From: Muribaculaceae bacterium
GTDB lineage: Bacteria > Bacteroidota > Bacteroidia > Bacteroidales > Muribaculaceae
NCBI GenBank assembly: GCA_011959405.1
Contig: BLLX01000006.1
Coordinates: 1 to 50,707 of the forward strand
DNA length: 50,707 nucleotides
Reading direction: 5' to 3'
Part shown: piece by piece, positions 9,285-19,382 of the stretch
Position numbering within the stretch: the first letter of the stretch is position 1
Layout: each line of letters opens with the position of its first letter
Notes under the pieces: model-generated
The model's database searches: none
What the model was told of the DNA's origin: nothing
Seen by the model: only the letters and a program-made list of their open reading frames with translations
Position numbers and translations under genes: made by a program

Positions 9285-12200
9285 ATGAGACGCCTGGTCA
9301 CACACCGTATATATATCACATTTCTTCTGTTCCTCTGCATTCTGGGTATGTGTTCAGGGGATTTTTCGCGTGTGCAGGCACAGAATGTGTCGTCGAAGCT
9401 GTCGCCGCCCCCCTCGCCGATGCCGATGCCAGCGGTGCGCGACTCGTCGGCCACGCGGTTTCCGGTGCAGCCAACGGTGCCTGTGGATTATCAGGGACTT
9501 ATGGAGGAGGAGTTTGCGGCAGACCTGTCGAATCCGTCGAACATCACCACTGTGGCCGAGTATGATCCGGTCACTGGCAATTATATCATTCACACGCGGC
9601 TTGGCGAAACCGATCTGGTGACTCCGTTCATGCTGACCAGAGCGCAGTATGAGGACTGGCAGCTGCGCCGGTCGATGGAAGCCTATTACCGCAAGCGCAA
9701 TGCCGATCTGCTTGCCGATGACAAGACCAAGGAGCCGTTTAATATTTTCGACATGAATTTTGCGCTCGGACCGCTGGAGAAGATTTTCGGTCCGGGCGGC
9801 GTGCAGTTGAAGACACAGGGTTCGGTGCAGCTGTCGATGGGCGTGAAGAGCAACAAGACCGACAATCCGGCTCTGGCTCTGAATGCGCGCCGGAAGACGT
9901 ATTTTGATTTCGACCAGAAGATACAGGCTACTATAAGCGCGTCGGTGGGCGACAGGCTTAAATTCAACATGAGCTATAACACCGACGCCACGTTTGATTT
10001 CGACTCTCAGAATCTGAAGCTTGCGTACGAGGGCAAGGAGGACGATATAGTGAAGTTGGTGGAAGCCGGCAACGTGTCCATGACCACCGGATCGTCGCTG
10101 ATACGCGGCGCCACGTCGCTTTTCGGTTTCAAGACCAAACTCCAGTTCGGCAAGCTGACGGCCACGGCCCTTGTGTCGCAGCAGAATTCGGAGTCGCGTA
10201 CGGTGAATTCCAAGGGCGGGTCGCAGTCCACGGACTTTTCGGTGAACGCCGATGCCTATGATCAGAACCGACATTTTTTTCTGGCTCACTTTTTTCGCGA
10301 GAATTATGACAGGTTCGCATCCCGTCTGCCGCATGTGACTTCGGGTGTGAGCATCACGCGGGTGCAGGTGTGGATCACCAACAAGAGCAATAACTACAAT
10401 GAGTCGCGCAATCTGGTGGCTTTCATGGACCTTGGCGAGAACAAATATATGGCCAATGATTTCTGGGCGCCGAATCCGTCGTTGCCGAATCCTGCCAATG
10501 CGTCGAACAATCTGCTGTCGACCATCAAGGACGAGTATCCCGGGGCGCGGTCGATCTCGACCGTTACCCAGGCGCTGGAGCCGTTGGCTGTCTACGGTTT
10601 CGAGGGGGGCCGCGACTATGAGAAGGTGGAGAGCGCGAGACTGCTGACACCGTCGGAGTATACGCTCAATTCCACGCTGGGCTATATATCGCTGCGCGCG
10701 GAGCTGCGTGCCGACGAGGTGCTCGCCGTGGCCTACGAGTACACTTACAACGGTCAGGTCTATAAGGTCGGCGAGTTTTCGGACGACATCACCACCACCA
10801 ACGACAACCTGTATGTGAAGATGCTGAAGAGCACCACGCAGGCACCGCGTCTGCCCATGTGGCGCCTGATGATGAAAAACGTCTATTCCGTCGGGGCCTA
10901 CCAGGTGCAGTCGACCAATTTCAAAATGCAGATCAAGTACCTGAGCGACACTACCGGTACGGCTATCAATTATCTTCCGGTGCCGGGACTGAGCAACAAG
11001 ACGCTGCTGCAGGTGATGAATCTGGACCGTCTCGACTCTAATCAGGAGGGAAATCCCGACGGCATGTTCGACTACATCGAGGGATATACTATAGTTTCTT
11101 CCACCGGCAAGATCATTTTTCCTGTGGCTGAGCCTTTCGGCGCCCATCTGGAGACGGCGATAGGCAATCCGGCTCTGGCCGAGCGCTATGTGTACAAGGA
11201 GCTGTATGACTCGACTCTGGTTGTGGCGCAGCAGTTTGCCGACAAGAACAAGTTTATGCTCGTCGGGTCATATCAGGCATCGGGCGGGTCGCAGATACGG
11301 CTCAATGCCATGAATGTGCCGCGCGGCTCGGTGATAGTGACCGCCGGCGGCGTGACCCTTACGGAGAATTCCGATTATACCGTGGACTATTCCATGGGTA
11401 TAGTCACCATCACCAACCAGAGCATCATAGATTCGGGCCAGAGCATAAGCGTGACTCTGGAGAACCAGAGCCTTTACTCCACCCAGCGGAAGACTCTGCT
11501 GGGACTGGACCTGAACTATCAGTTCAACCGTAATTTTAATGTCGGGGCCACTTTGCTGCATTTTTCCGAGAAGGCTTTGACCGAGAAGGTGAATATCGGC
11601 GATGAGGTGATCAACAACACCATGTGGGGCATGAATTTCAGCTACAACACGGAGTTCCAGTGGCTCACCAATGCCTTGAACTGGATTCCCACGGTCAATG
11701 CCACCGCTCCGTCGAAGTTCAGCATCACCGGAGAATTCGCCCAGATCGTGCCCCACAGCAACAAGTCGGGATCAAGCAAGGGATCGAGCTATGTGGACGA
11801 TTTCGAGGCGACACAGACGGGCATAGACCTGCGCTCGCCCTACGCATGGCAGCTTGCGTCGACTCCTTATGACAATTCGCCTACGGCTCTTTTCCCGGAA
11901 GCCGCGCTGAGCAATAATGTGGATTATGGAAAGAATCGAGCGCTGCTTAACTGGTATTATATCGACAGGCTTTTCACAGAGCGCAATTCTTCGCTGTGTC
12001 CGTCGTATATCAAGAGCGATGTGGATCAGTTGAGCAATCCTTATGTGCGTGAGGTGACGTCGATGGAGATTTTCCCCGGCCGTCAGCTCACCTACGGTGA
12101 GTCGTCGACTGTGCAGACTCTGAATTTGTCGTTTTATCCCACGGAACGCGGACCGTATAATCTCGACGCCGATAATATAGACCAGGAGGGCGCGCTGCTG

Positions 12201-15200
12201 AATCCGGAACGCCGGTGGGGCGGCATCATGCGCAAGCTTGACAATACCAATTTCGAGCAGAGCAACATAGAGTATGTGCAGTTCTGGCTGATGAATCCGT
12301 TTCTGGATCCGGACAATCCCAACCACGAGGGCGGAGATCTGTATCTGAACTTCGGCGAGATTTCCGAAGATATACTCAAGGACGGAATGAAGAGTTACGA
12401 GAACGGCATACCTTACGATGGCGACGACCGCTTTATACAGGAGACGGTGTGGGGCAGGGTGTCGACGCAGCCTTCGCTGACTTATTCGTTTGACAACAAC
12501 AGCGGTTCGCGCAAGGTGCAGGATGTGGGTCTGGACGGTCTGATCAATGAAGACGAGTTCGGGTTTCCGTCATATCAGGATTATCTGCAGAAACTGCGGA
12601 TGAAGGTGTCGCCAGCCACTTTGGCCGCCTGGGAGCAGGATGAGTTCTCGCCGCTGCGTGATCCGGCAGGCGACAATTATCATTTCTATCGCGGATATGA
12701 CTACGACGAGCGCCGCATGGGTGTGCTCGAGCGCTACAAGCGTTACAACGGTGTGGAGGGCAACTCGCTGTCGCCCGAGGATGCGCCGGATCCGCTGTAT
12801 CAGTCGTCGCGCTCCACTCCCGATGTCGAGGATATCAATCAGGACAATACGCTCAACGAGTATGAGCGTTATTTCCAGTATAAAGTGTCGATACGCCCGG
12901 AGGATCTGGTCGTGGGCCAGAATTATATCACGGACAAGCAGGTGAGCATAGTGCATCTGCGCAACGGCCGCGACGCCGAGGTGGAGTGGTATCAGTTCAA
13001 GATTCCTCTGGCCGACTATGAAAGGAAGGTCGGTTCGATCTCGGACCTGTCGGCGGTGCGTTTCGCGCGTATGTTCATGACCGGGTTCAAGAAGGTGACA
13101 CACCTGCGTTTTGCCACGCTGGAACTGGTGCGCGGCGAGTGGCGCGGCTATAAGTTTAATCTCAACAGCCGTGCCGACACTCCCGCCGAGGGCGAACTGG
13201 ACCTTTCGGTGGTGAATATCGAGGAGAATGCCGGGCGCGAGCCGGTGAACTATGTGTTGCCGCCCGGGGTGACGCGCATACAGGATCCGGGACAGTCGCA
13301 GGCCGTGCAGCTCAACGAGCAGTCCATGTCGATGAAACTGACCGGAATTCAGGCCGGTGACGCACGCGGTGTGTACCGCAATACCCAGCATGACCTGCGC
13401 AATTACAAGCGCATGCAGATGTGGGTTCACGCCGAGTCGCTGATAGATGACGTGACGGATCTGCGCAGCGGTCAGCTGTCGGTGTTTCTGCGTCTCGGCT
13501 CCGATGTGAAGAACAATTATTATGAGTATGAGATACCGCTGACGCTGACCCCTCCCGGACGCTACAACAATGATCTGACGTCGCAGCGCGCCATGGTGTG
13601 GCCGGAGTCGAACCGGTTTGACTTCCTGCTGCAGCGTCTGGTGGAGCTGAAGCGCCAGCGCAACCGCGAGCAGAACGAAGGGGCGTCAGGCATCGGTTTC
13701 AACACCCGGTTTACGGGCCGCGACCCCGACAATGAGGCCAACACCATCAGTGTGATGGGCAATCCATCGCTCAGCGACATAAGGGTGATGCTCATAGGCG
13801 TGCGCAATAACGCTTCGACCGTGAAGAGCGGCGTGGTGTGGGTCAACGAGCTGAAAGTGACCGATTTCAATGAGTCGGGAGGTTGGGCGGCCAAGGCCAA
13901 CATGATCCTGAACATGAGCGACGTGGCCACGTTCAATCTCGGGGCGCATGTGGAGACGGCTGGATTCGGCGGCGTGGACCAGAGTCTCAACGACCGCCGC
14001 ATGGATGACTATCAGCAGATAAATTTCGCCATGCAGGTGGATGCGGGACGTTTTCTGCCGGAGAAGGCCAAGCTGCGCGCGCCGATATATTTCTCGACGA
14101 GCAAGGAGCGCATCACTCCTAAATATAATCCTCTGGATCAGGACGTGGAGCTGAGCGACGCTCTGGATGCCTGTGTTACCGAGACGCAGCGCGACTCGAT
14201 CAGGGCGTATGCCGTGGAGCAGACGACCATACAGAGTTTCAGCATATCGGGCTTTAAGTTTGATGTGAAGAGCAAGAACCCCATGCCGTGGGATCCGGCC
14301 AATTTCACCCTGAATTTCTCGTTCAACAAGCAACGGTTCAATGATCCGACCACGGAGTATCAGAACACTGACGATTACCGCGGATCGTTCCAGTATGCCT
14401 ATTCGCCGTTCAAGCGCGGGGTGAAGCCTTTCGCCAAGTCGATGAAGGGCAAGAAGGGCAAGGGCAACAAGTTCTTGGCCGACTGGGAGCTGAACTATCT
14501 GCCGTCGAACATCACGTTCCTGACCACCATGTCGCGCTACTATTACGAGCAGCAGACGCGGTCGGAGATCGACGAAAATTTCCAGCTGCCGGTGTCGGTG
14601 AGCAAGAATTTCCTGTGGGACCGTCAGCTCAACATAAGCTGGAACTTCACCAAGACACTGAATTTCACGTTCGCGTCCAACACGTCGGCGCGCATAGAGG
14701 AGACGGTGGGCGCGGTGAACCGCAAGCTGTTTCCCGACAGATACAGGGAGTGGAAGGACACTGTGCTGAGTTCGCTGCGCAATCTCGGCACGCCATGGAG
14801 CTATAACCAGACTTTTACCGGATCATACAAGGCTCCGTTCAATCAGATTCCTGCGATGGACTGGCTCACGGGGTCGGCGTCGTACAATGCCACTTACCGC
14901 TGGGACCGCGGCGCCACGGTGGACGGACTGTCGGTGGGAAACACAATCGCCAATCAGGCCACTCTTTCGGCCGACGGCAGGCTGAATTTCGAGGGCCTGT
15001 TCAATAAGGTGCCGTATTTCAAGAAGATCAACCAGAGGTTTGGCGGATCGGGGCGCAGGAAGAGTGCGTCGTCGAGGGCCAACCGTCCGAAGCGGTTCGA
15101 GCGTACGCTGAAGCTGCGCGAGGACACATCGCTGGTGATCAAGCATAATCTGAAAGTGCCTAAGGTGAAGGTGACGGCCACCACCACGGCCGGCCAGCCG

Positions 15201-16745
15201 TTCAGGGTGGAGACGCGCAAGATCGACGACAATTCTCTGGAGGTGCTGAACCGCGGAGAGCAGAACATAAAGTTCACGATCGTGGAGGTGAAAGAGGAGC
15301 CTAAAAAGAATTTCTGGAGTGAAGCCGGGGCGTATGCCACGCGGTTGCTGCTGAGTCCGCGCTCGGCTTCGGTGAGATTCCGTACGGCGCGCTCGATGTC
15401 GTTGCCCCTTTACCGGCCTGATGTCGGAGCCGTTTTCGGTCAGAGCCGTGCATACGGTCCGATGGCGCCGGGGCTTGATTTCGCTTTCGGTTTTGTCGGT
15501 GATGATTTTGTAACACGCTCCAAGGAGCGCGGTTGGCTCCTGTGTGACGACGGGCAGACTTCTCCGGCTAATCTTACCCGCTCGAACGAGCTGAACATGG
15601 AGCTGACTCTGGAGCCTGTGAAGGGACTGAAGATAGTGCTGACCACGAACCGGACGGATTCACGCACGAGCCGCGTGCAGTTCATGTATGACAACATGCC
15701 TACGTCGCTTTCGGGATCGTACACCAAGACCCATGTGGCTCTGGCCACGGCATTGCGTTCGTCGAAGGCGGAAAACGGTTATTATGATCCTACGTTCCAG
15801 CGTTTTCTGGACTATATCCCCCTTATGGCCGCTCGTGTGCAGGGCCAGTATGACGGACAGAGATATCCGACCGGTGGCTTTATGGAGGGACTTCCGCAGG
15901 CTGGCCAGCCGTTCAGCCCGGAGGTGGGCGGAGTGAGCGCCACGTCGTCGGATGTGCTGATTCCGGCGTTTGTCGCCGCTTATTCCGGCAATGACCCTGC
16001 CCGCCAGTATCTGAGTCCGTTCCCTTCGTTTGCCGCGGCATTGCCGAACTGGAGGGTCACGTATGACGGGCTGCTGAATCTGGGCAATTTGCGCAATGTG
16101 TTCAAGTCGTTTCAGATAAACCATGCGTATCAGTGCACGTATTCCGTAGGCTCTTATTCGAGTTATCTGAACTGGCTGGGTGTGGACGGGGATCTCGGGT
16201 TTACGCTCGACGAGCTGTCGGGGCGTCCGATACCTTCGTCGCCGTATAATATATCGTCGGTGGTGATCACCGAGAAGTTTGCTCCGCTTGTCGGTGTGAC
16301 CGTGACGCTGAAGAATGACCTGCGTCTGTCGGCCGAGTATCGCGACTCGCGCACTCTGACGCTGAATTCATCGGCAGGACAGCTTGTGGAGGCCGCTCAG
16401 AAGGGGCTTACCGTGGGCGTGGGCTATAAGATAGTCAATTTCAGTTCGGTGCTTAAGCTCAAGGGAAAGCAGGCGGGAGTGAGTAACGACCTGAATATCA
16501 ACGCCGATTTCAGTTATGCGCATTCGCAGGCGCTGATCCGCAGGATCGAGAGCAACTACACGCAGGCCACATCGGGAACACGTAATATCACCATGAACCT
16601 TACGGCCCAGTATGCGTTGAGCAAACGGTTGTCGCTGGGGTTGTTTTTCGATCATCAGGTCAATACGCCGCTGGTGAGCACGTCGTCGTATCCTACGAGC
16701 AATTCTTCATACGGCGTCACGGTGAATCTGAATCTTGCCCGCTGA
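9285..16745 (+). CDS. sprA: T9SS outer-membrane translocon protein SprA/Sov
   Basis: At 2486 residues this matches the size of Flavobacterium SprA and Porphyromonas Sov, which form a giant single-chain beta-barrel that exports type IX cargo across the outer membrane. The ATG at 9285 gives a classical signal peptide (MRRLVTHRIYITFLLFLCIL..., cleavage near VQAQ, about residue 32). The frame is open 120 nt further upstream, but that part would contain the preceding terminator. Family hallmarks include long barrel-like alternating sequence throughout, the SSYVDDFEATQTGIDLRSP region (about residues 825-850), and a C-terminal strand ending in VNLNLAR. The gene stands alone. The convergent lysR gene begins 33 nt after the stop. 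A T9SS cargo gene near 50.2 kb fits a working type IX system. Confidence 0.96.
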   Translation: MRRLVTHRIYITFLLFLCILGMCSGDFSRVQAQNVSSKLSPPPSPMPMPAVRDSSATRFPVQPTVPVDYQGLMEEEFAADLSNPSNITTVAEYDPVTGNYIIHTRLGETDLVTPFMLTRAQYEDWQLRRSMEAYYRKRNADLLADDKTKEPFNIFDMNFALGPLEKIFGPGGVQLKTQGSVQLSMGVKSNKTDNPALALNARRKTYFDFDQKIQATISASVGDRLKFNMSYNTDATFDFDSQNLKLAYEGKEDDIVKLVEAGNVSMTTGSSLIRGATSLFGFKTKLQFGKLTATALVSQQNSESRTVNSKGGSQSTDFSVNADAYDQNRHFFLAHFFRENYDRFASRLPHVTSGVSITRVQVWITNKSNNYNESRNLVAFMDLGENKYMANDFWAPNPSLPNPANASNNLLSTIKDEYPGARSISTVTQALEPLAVYGFEGGRDYEKVESARLLTPSEYTLNSTLGYISLRAELRADEVLAVAYEYTYNGQVYKVGEFSDDITTTNDNLYVKMLKSTTQAPRLPMWRLMMKNVYSVGAYQVQSTNFKMQIKYLSDTTGTAINYLPVPGLSNKTLLQVMNLDRLDSNQEGNPDGMFDYIEGYTIVSSTGKIIFPVAEPFGAHLETAIGNPALAERYVYKELYDSTLVVAQQFADKNKFMLVGSYQASGGSQIRLNAMNVPRGSVIVTAGGVTLTENSDYTVDYSMGIVTITNQSIIDSGQSISVTLENQSLYSTQRKTLLGLDLNYQFNRNFNVGATLLHFSEKALTEKVNIGDEVINNTMWGMNFSYNTEFQWLTNALNWIPTVNATAPSKFSITGEFAQIVPHSNKSGSSKGSSYVDDFEATQTGIDLRSPYAWQLASTPYDNSPTALFPEAALSNNVDYGKNRALLNWYYIDRLFTERNSSLCPSYIKSDVDQLSNPYVREVTSMEIFPGRQLTYGESSTVQTLNLSFYPTERGPYNLDADNIDQEGALLNPERRWGGIMRKLDNTNFEQSNIEYVQFWLMNPFLDPDNPNHEGGDLYLNFGEISEDILKDGMKSYENGIPYDGDDRFIQETVWGRVSTQPSLTYSFDNNSGSRKVQDVGLDGLINEDEFGFPSYQDYLQKLRMKVSPATLAAWEQDEFSPLRDPAGDNYHFYRGYDYDERRMGVLERYKRYNGVEGNSLSPEDAPDPLYQSSRSTPDVEDINQDNTLNEYERYFQYKVSIRPEDLVVGQNYITDKQVSIVHLRNGRDAEVEWYQFKIPLADYERKVGSISDLSAVRFARMFMTGFKKVTHLRFATLELVRGEWRGYKFNLNSRADTPAEGELDLSVVNIEENAGREPVNYVLPPGVTRIQDPGQSQAVQLNEQSMSMKLTGIQAGDARGVYRNTQHDLRNYKRMQMWVHAESLIDDVTDLRSGQLSVFLRLGSDVKNNYYEYEIPLTLTPPGRYNNDLTSQRAMVWPESNRFDFLLQRLVELKRQRNREQNEGASGIGFNTRFTGRDPDNEANTISVMGNPSLSDIRVMLIGVRNNASTVKSGVVWVNELKVTDFNESGGWAAKANMILNMSDVATFNLGAHVETAGFGGVDQSLNDRRMDDYQQINFAMQVDAGRFLPEKAKLRAPIYFSTSKERITPKYNPLDQDVELSDALDACVTETQRDSIRAYAVEQTTIQSFSISGFKFDVKSKNPMPWDPANFTLNFSFNKQRFNDPTTEYQNTDDYRGSFQYAYSPFKRGVKPFAKSMKGKKGKGNKFLADWELNYLPSNITFLTTMSRYYYEQQTRSEIDENFQLPVSVSKNFLWDRQLNISWNFTKTLNFTFASNTSARIEETVGAVNRKLFPDRYREWKDTVLSSLRNLGTPWSYNQTFTGSYKAPFNQIPAMDWLTGSASYNATYRWDRGATVDGLSVGNTIANQATLSADGRLNFEGLFNKVPYFKKINQRFGGSGRRKSASSRANRPKRFERTLKLREDTSLVIKHNLKVPKVKVTATTTAGQPFRVETRKIDDNSLEVLNRGEQNIKFTIVEVKEEPKKNFWSEAGAYATRLLLSPRSASVRFRTARSMSLPLYRPDVGAVFGQSRAYGPMAPGLDFAFGFVGDDFVTRSKERGWLLCDDGQTSPANLTRSNELNMELTLEPVKGLKIVLTTNRTDSRTSRVQFMYDNMPTSLSGSYTKTHVALATALRSSKAENGYYDPTFQRFLDYIPLMAARVQGQYDGQRYPTGGFMEGLPQAGQPFSPEVGGVSATSSDVLIPAFVAAYSGNDPARQYLSPFPSFAAALPNWRVTYDGLLNLGNLRNVFKSFQINHAYQCTYSVGSYSSYLNWLGVDGDLGFTLDELSGRPIPSSPYNISSVVITEKFAPLVGVTVTLKNDLRLSAEYRDSRTLTLNSSAGQLVEAAQKGLTVGVGYKIVNFSSVLKLKGKQAGVSNDLNINADFSYAHSQALIRRIESNYTQATSGTRNITMNLTAQYALSKRLSLGLFFDHQVNTPLVSTSSYPTSNSSYGVTVNLNLAR

Positions 16746-16778
16746 GGGGGCGGCGCGGCAGGTGTCGCGCAGGCGGCA

Positions 16779-17681
16779 TCAGATCCAGGCCCTGATGCGT
16801 TCGCTCACGGCAATGGACCCGCTGAGCATCCTGATGAATTCCTGCATGGAGCGTTTGCGGTAGGAGTCGCGCAGGGTGTGGACGCAGCCTGACATTTCGT
16901 TTTCGGGGGAGTCGATGGGCACGGCGGTGACTCCGCGTTCGTTGTGGATGGATGCTTCGGCCAGAACTGTCACGAGGTTGCTCTGTCGCACCAGATCAAG
17001 CAGTATGTTGGGGTCGTTGAGCTCGATGTGGATTTTGAGCGGGCATGAACGGATGGCCGTGATCCGGTCGAGTGCGTTGCGTGCCTGAAGCCCTTTGGAG
17101 GGAAGGGCGAGAGTGTAGCGCGACAGGCTCTCGAGACTGATTTTCTTTTCGGCGGCCAGCGGGTGAGAGGAGTTGACGATGGCCGCCAGACAGTTCTGGA
17201 AGAGTATGTGGGACTCTATGTCGGGCATTGGGGCCGAGGGCTTGAAGGCGAGGACGAAGTCCACTTTTCGGGCACGCAGCAGTTCCATAAGTTCGGTCAT
17301 GGGGCGATAGGAGACGTTGAGCCGGACTCCCGGGTAGCGCTTCATGAATTCGAAGATAGTTTCTGTGAGGATTGGGCTGAAGGAGTAGGTGACGCCGATG
17401 TTGAGCACTCCGCCCAACAGGTTCTGAAGGTCGTTGATGCGCTCGATACATACGTCGGCGTCTTTGAGTGTGCGTGTGGCGTATGGGAGCAGTTCGTTGC
17501 CTGCTTCCGACAGGGCCACGCTATGGCTGTTGCGCAGGAGCAGCGTCGTGTGCATCTCGTGTTCGAGCTGTTTGATCTGCTGAGAGAGAGTGCTCTGGGT
17601 GATGCACAGTTCTCGGGCAGCTTCCGAGAAATTCAGTGTTTCGGCTACTTTGACGAAATATTTCAGTTGGCGCAATTCCAT
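16779..17681 (-). CDS. LysR-family transcriptional regulator
   Basis: The 300-residue product starts with a winged helix-turn-helix (residues 1-60; ITQSTLSQQIKQLEHEM is the recognition region). A linker helix and a two-lobe periplasmic-binding-type effector domain (about residues 90-295) follow. Length and layout are standard for LysR regulators. The effector is not identifiable; OxyR-like features are not convincing. It lies directly downstream of the ThrE-like exporter genes on the same strand but has its own TAACTTTG box at 17716-17723. It is convergent with sprA. Confidence 0.9.
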   Translation of the reverse strand: MELRQLKYFVKVAETLNFSEAARELCITQSTLSQQIKQLEHEMHTTLLLRNSHSVALSEAGNELLPYATRTLKDADVCIERINDLQNLLGGVLNIGVTYSFSPILTETIFEFMKRYPGVRLNVSYRPMTELMELLRARKVDFVLAFKPSAPMPDIESHILFQNCLAAIVNSSHPLAAEKKISLESLSRYTLALPSKGLQARNALDRITAIRSCPLKIHIELNDPNILLDLVRQSNLVTVLAEASIHNERGVTAVPIDSPENEMSGCVHTLRDSYRKRSMQEFIRMLSGSIAVSERIRAWI

Positions 17682-17715
17682 GACGTAGTGGTGTTGGGGT
17701 GGTGGAAACAGGGTG

Positions 17716-17723
17716 CAAAGTTA
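17716..17723 (-). promoter_or_regulatory. -7 promoter box for lysR
   Basis: Minus-strand TAACTTTG matches TAnnTTTG and lies 34 nt upstream of the LysR start, in the 46-nt gap after the exporter gene. No clear -33 TTG is seen. Confidence 0.45.
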
Positions 17724-17727
17724 TCAA

Positions 17728-18228
17728 TTATTCGTGATGTGCGGCATCGCGCGTGGCACGGAATGAGATCCGTTTCAGGAGGAATATTGGCACGGTGGCA
17801 CCGACAGTCATGCCCAGAAGGATGAACAGGCAGGTCATGCCGTTATGGGCAAAGAGGTAGAAATAGTGAGGAAACGAGGATTCGTCGGCGTGCATCAGGC
17901 ACAGGATGAGTCCTCCGAAGGTTTTGTAGGCGTAGATGCCGGGAATCATGGGGAGCAGTGCTGGAAAAAGGAATGTCTCGGCAGGCATTCCTGCACGAGT
18001 GGACAGGAGGACGGCCATGGTGCCGGTGATCAGTGCTGCCAGGGCTGATGCGGTGACTATGTGCATGCCGGCGGTGTCGGCGTGCATCAGGAGGAAGCGG
18101 ACGGAGTGGCCGGCGGCGGCTATGGTGGCGCAGTAGAGGTAGGCTTTGCGTGGCGGATCGCTTATGGCGGCGAATCCGATAGCGGCTATAGCTGCAAACA
18201 ATGCGTCTTGTAGAAATTCGGTGATCAT
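17728..18228 (-). CDS. Threonine/serine exporter small subunit, YjjB/ThrE_2-like
   Basis: The 166-residue membrane protein has about four or five hydrophobic segments. It contains the ThrE_2-type stretch AETFLFPALLPMIPGIYAYKTFGGL. In the two-component version of the ThrE exporter this short subunit pairs with a longer ThrE/YjjP-like subunit, which is encoded 24 nt upstream. The E. coli YjjP/YjjB pair exports succinate, whereas corynebacterial ThrE exports threonine and serine, so the substrate here is open. Confidence 0.87.
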   Translation of the reverse strand: MITEFLQDALFAAIAAIGFAAISDPPRKAYLYCATIAAAGHSVRFLLMHADTAGMHIVTASALAALITGTMAVLLSTRAGMPAETFLFPALLPMIPGIYAYKTFGGLILCLMHADESSFPHYFYLFAHNGMTCLFILLGMTVGATVPIFLLKRISFRATRDAAHHE

Positions 18229-18252
18229 TGTTGTGTGTATGTATGGGGAAGA

Positions 18253-19047
18253 TCAGAACATTCCGGCGCCCATGAGCAGCATGCCGCCGCAGAGTCCGGC
18301 AGACAGGCAGCATGTGAGGATTGCCGCTCCTGCCAGCCGGCTGAACGAGCAGGTGTAGTGGCCGGCGATCATGTCGCTGAAGGCATTGAGGAACGGGATG
18401 CCCGGGACCAGATAGAGGATACTTGTGGCTATGGCTATGTCGGGGGTGGAGCCAAGGGAGAACAGGCCGTCGGTGGCCCCGAGGACCGAAGAGACGAATG
18501 CGCACAGGATCAGTGTGGGCCTGAGGTCCATGCCGGCTTCAGACAGTATGAGTTTGAGCGCATAGCCTGCTGTGGTGGCTGCGAATACCGTGGCCATCGC
18601 CGTTGCGTCGCCGCCGAACAGCCGGCAGAATGAAGCGTTGGCAAGCGCTACTAATGGCAGGGTTTTCCATTTGTCTGGCCGGGGACGGTTTGTGATCTCG
18701 TGAAGCATGGCGGTGGCTCTGGCCGGATCGGTGGCGTTGTCGGCTATGTGCCAGCTCAGCCGGCTCAGTGATGTGTTCATATCGTAGCTGACGGATGTGT
18801 GGCTGACGGCCGTGATGAGTGTGAAGGTGTCGCTGCCGCCGGTGTCGCTTACCGTCAGGCTTATGTGGGCCGGGGTGATTGTCATGGCGGCTGTGAGGTG
18901 CCATGTGCGGGCTATGCGGTTCACGTTTTTTTCGATGCGTACGCATGTGGCGCCGCACTCCAGAAGGCGGCAGGCGTAGTCGGAGATGAAGCGGGCGGCC
19001 GCCCGGGCGGTAACCGTTTCAGAGGTCGTCGGATTCGTCGTAGTCAT
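18253..19047 (-). CDS. Threonine/serine exporter large subunit, ThrE/YjjP-like
   Basis: The 264-residue product has a soluble N-terminal part (about residues 1-120, with the conserved-looking LLECGATCVRIEKNVNRIA near residue 31). About five membrane segments follow, including LVPGIPFLNAFSDMIAGHY, a typical ThrE (formerly DUF1212) motif. With the YjjB-like gene downstream it makes a split exporter. Its start overlaps the end of a small membrane-protein gene by 29 nt, suggesting translational coupling. A slightly later start is possible. Confidence 0.88.
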   Translation of the reverse strand: MTTTNPTTSETVTARAAARFISDYACRLLECGATCVRIEKNVNRIARTWHLTAAMTITPAHISLTVSDTGGSDTFTLITAVSHTSVSYDMNTSLSRLSWHIADNATDPARATAMLHEITNRPRPDKWKTLPLVALANASFCRLFGGDATAMATVFAATTAGYALKLILSEAGMDLRPTLILCAFVSSVLGATDGLFSLGSTPDIAIATSILYLVPGIPFLNAFSDMIAGHYTCSFSRLAGAAILTCCLSAGLCGGMLLMGAGMF

Positions 19048-19234
19048 CGTAATCGTCTATTTCCGACATAAGGCGGTCGCCTGGAATCCATATTTCTTCT
19101 CTTTCGTGGCCGATTTCGAAAAATCGGCGCCGTGAATGTCCGTCCCGGCCGGGGTTTCGGCGGACAAGGCGGACAAGGATGATGAGACATGTGGCAGCAG
19201 CCACGCATGTCCATATAGTCAGAGGTGTTGGCAT
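19019..19234 (-). CDS. Small single-pass membrane protein with acidic tail
   Basis: I do not recognise a family. Using the ATG at 19234 the product has 71 residues: one N-terminal membrane segment (about residues 4-24, LTIWTCVAAATCLIILV), a basic loop rich in Arg, and a very acidic C-terminus (EIDDYDDYDESDDL). A start at 19279 would add 15 residues. It lies between ruvA and the ThrE-like gene on the same strand and overlaps the latter by 29 nt, which favours a real gene. Function is unknown. Confidence 0.55.
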   Translation of the reverse strand: MPTPLTIWTCVAAATCLIILVRLVRRNPGRDGHSRRRFFEIGHEREEIWIPGDRLMSEIDDYDDYDESDDL

Positions 19235-19382
19235 ATAGAGCTGCAGAATAACGATTGAATTGTATATGCAAAGTAACAATTCAGCCGGAGGATATTCTGC
19301 GGTTTGCTATGGAAAGTTCAGATAGCGGCGATGGGCGGAATGGAATGCCGCTGTATCTGGGCGCCTTGGGCGGCGTATGGGG

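Noticed and set aside
9354-11147. Long minus-strand open frame (597 codons) opposite sprA
   Set aside because: It lies wholly antisense to sprA and translates to a His/Arg/Leu-rich sequence typical of shadow frames in GC-rich DNA.
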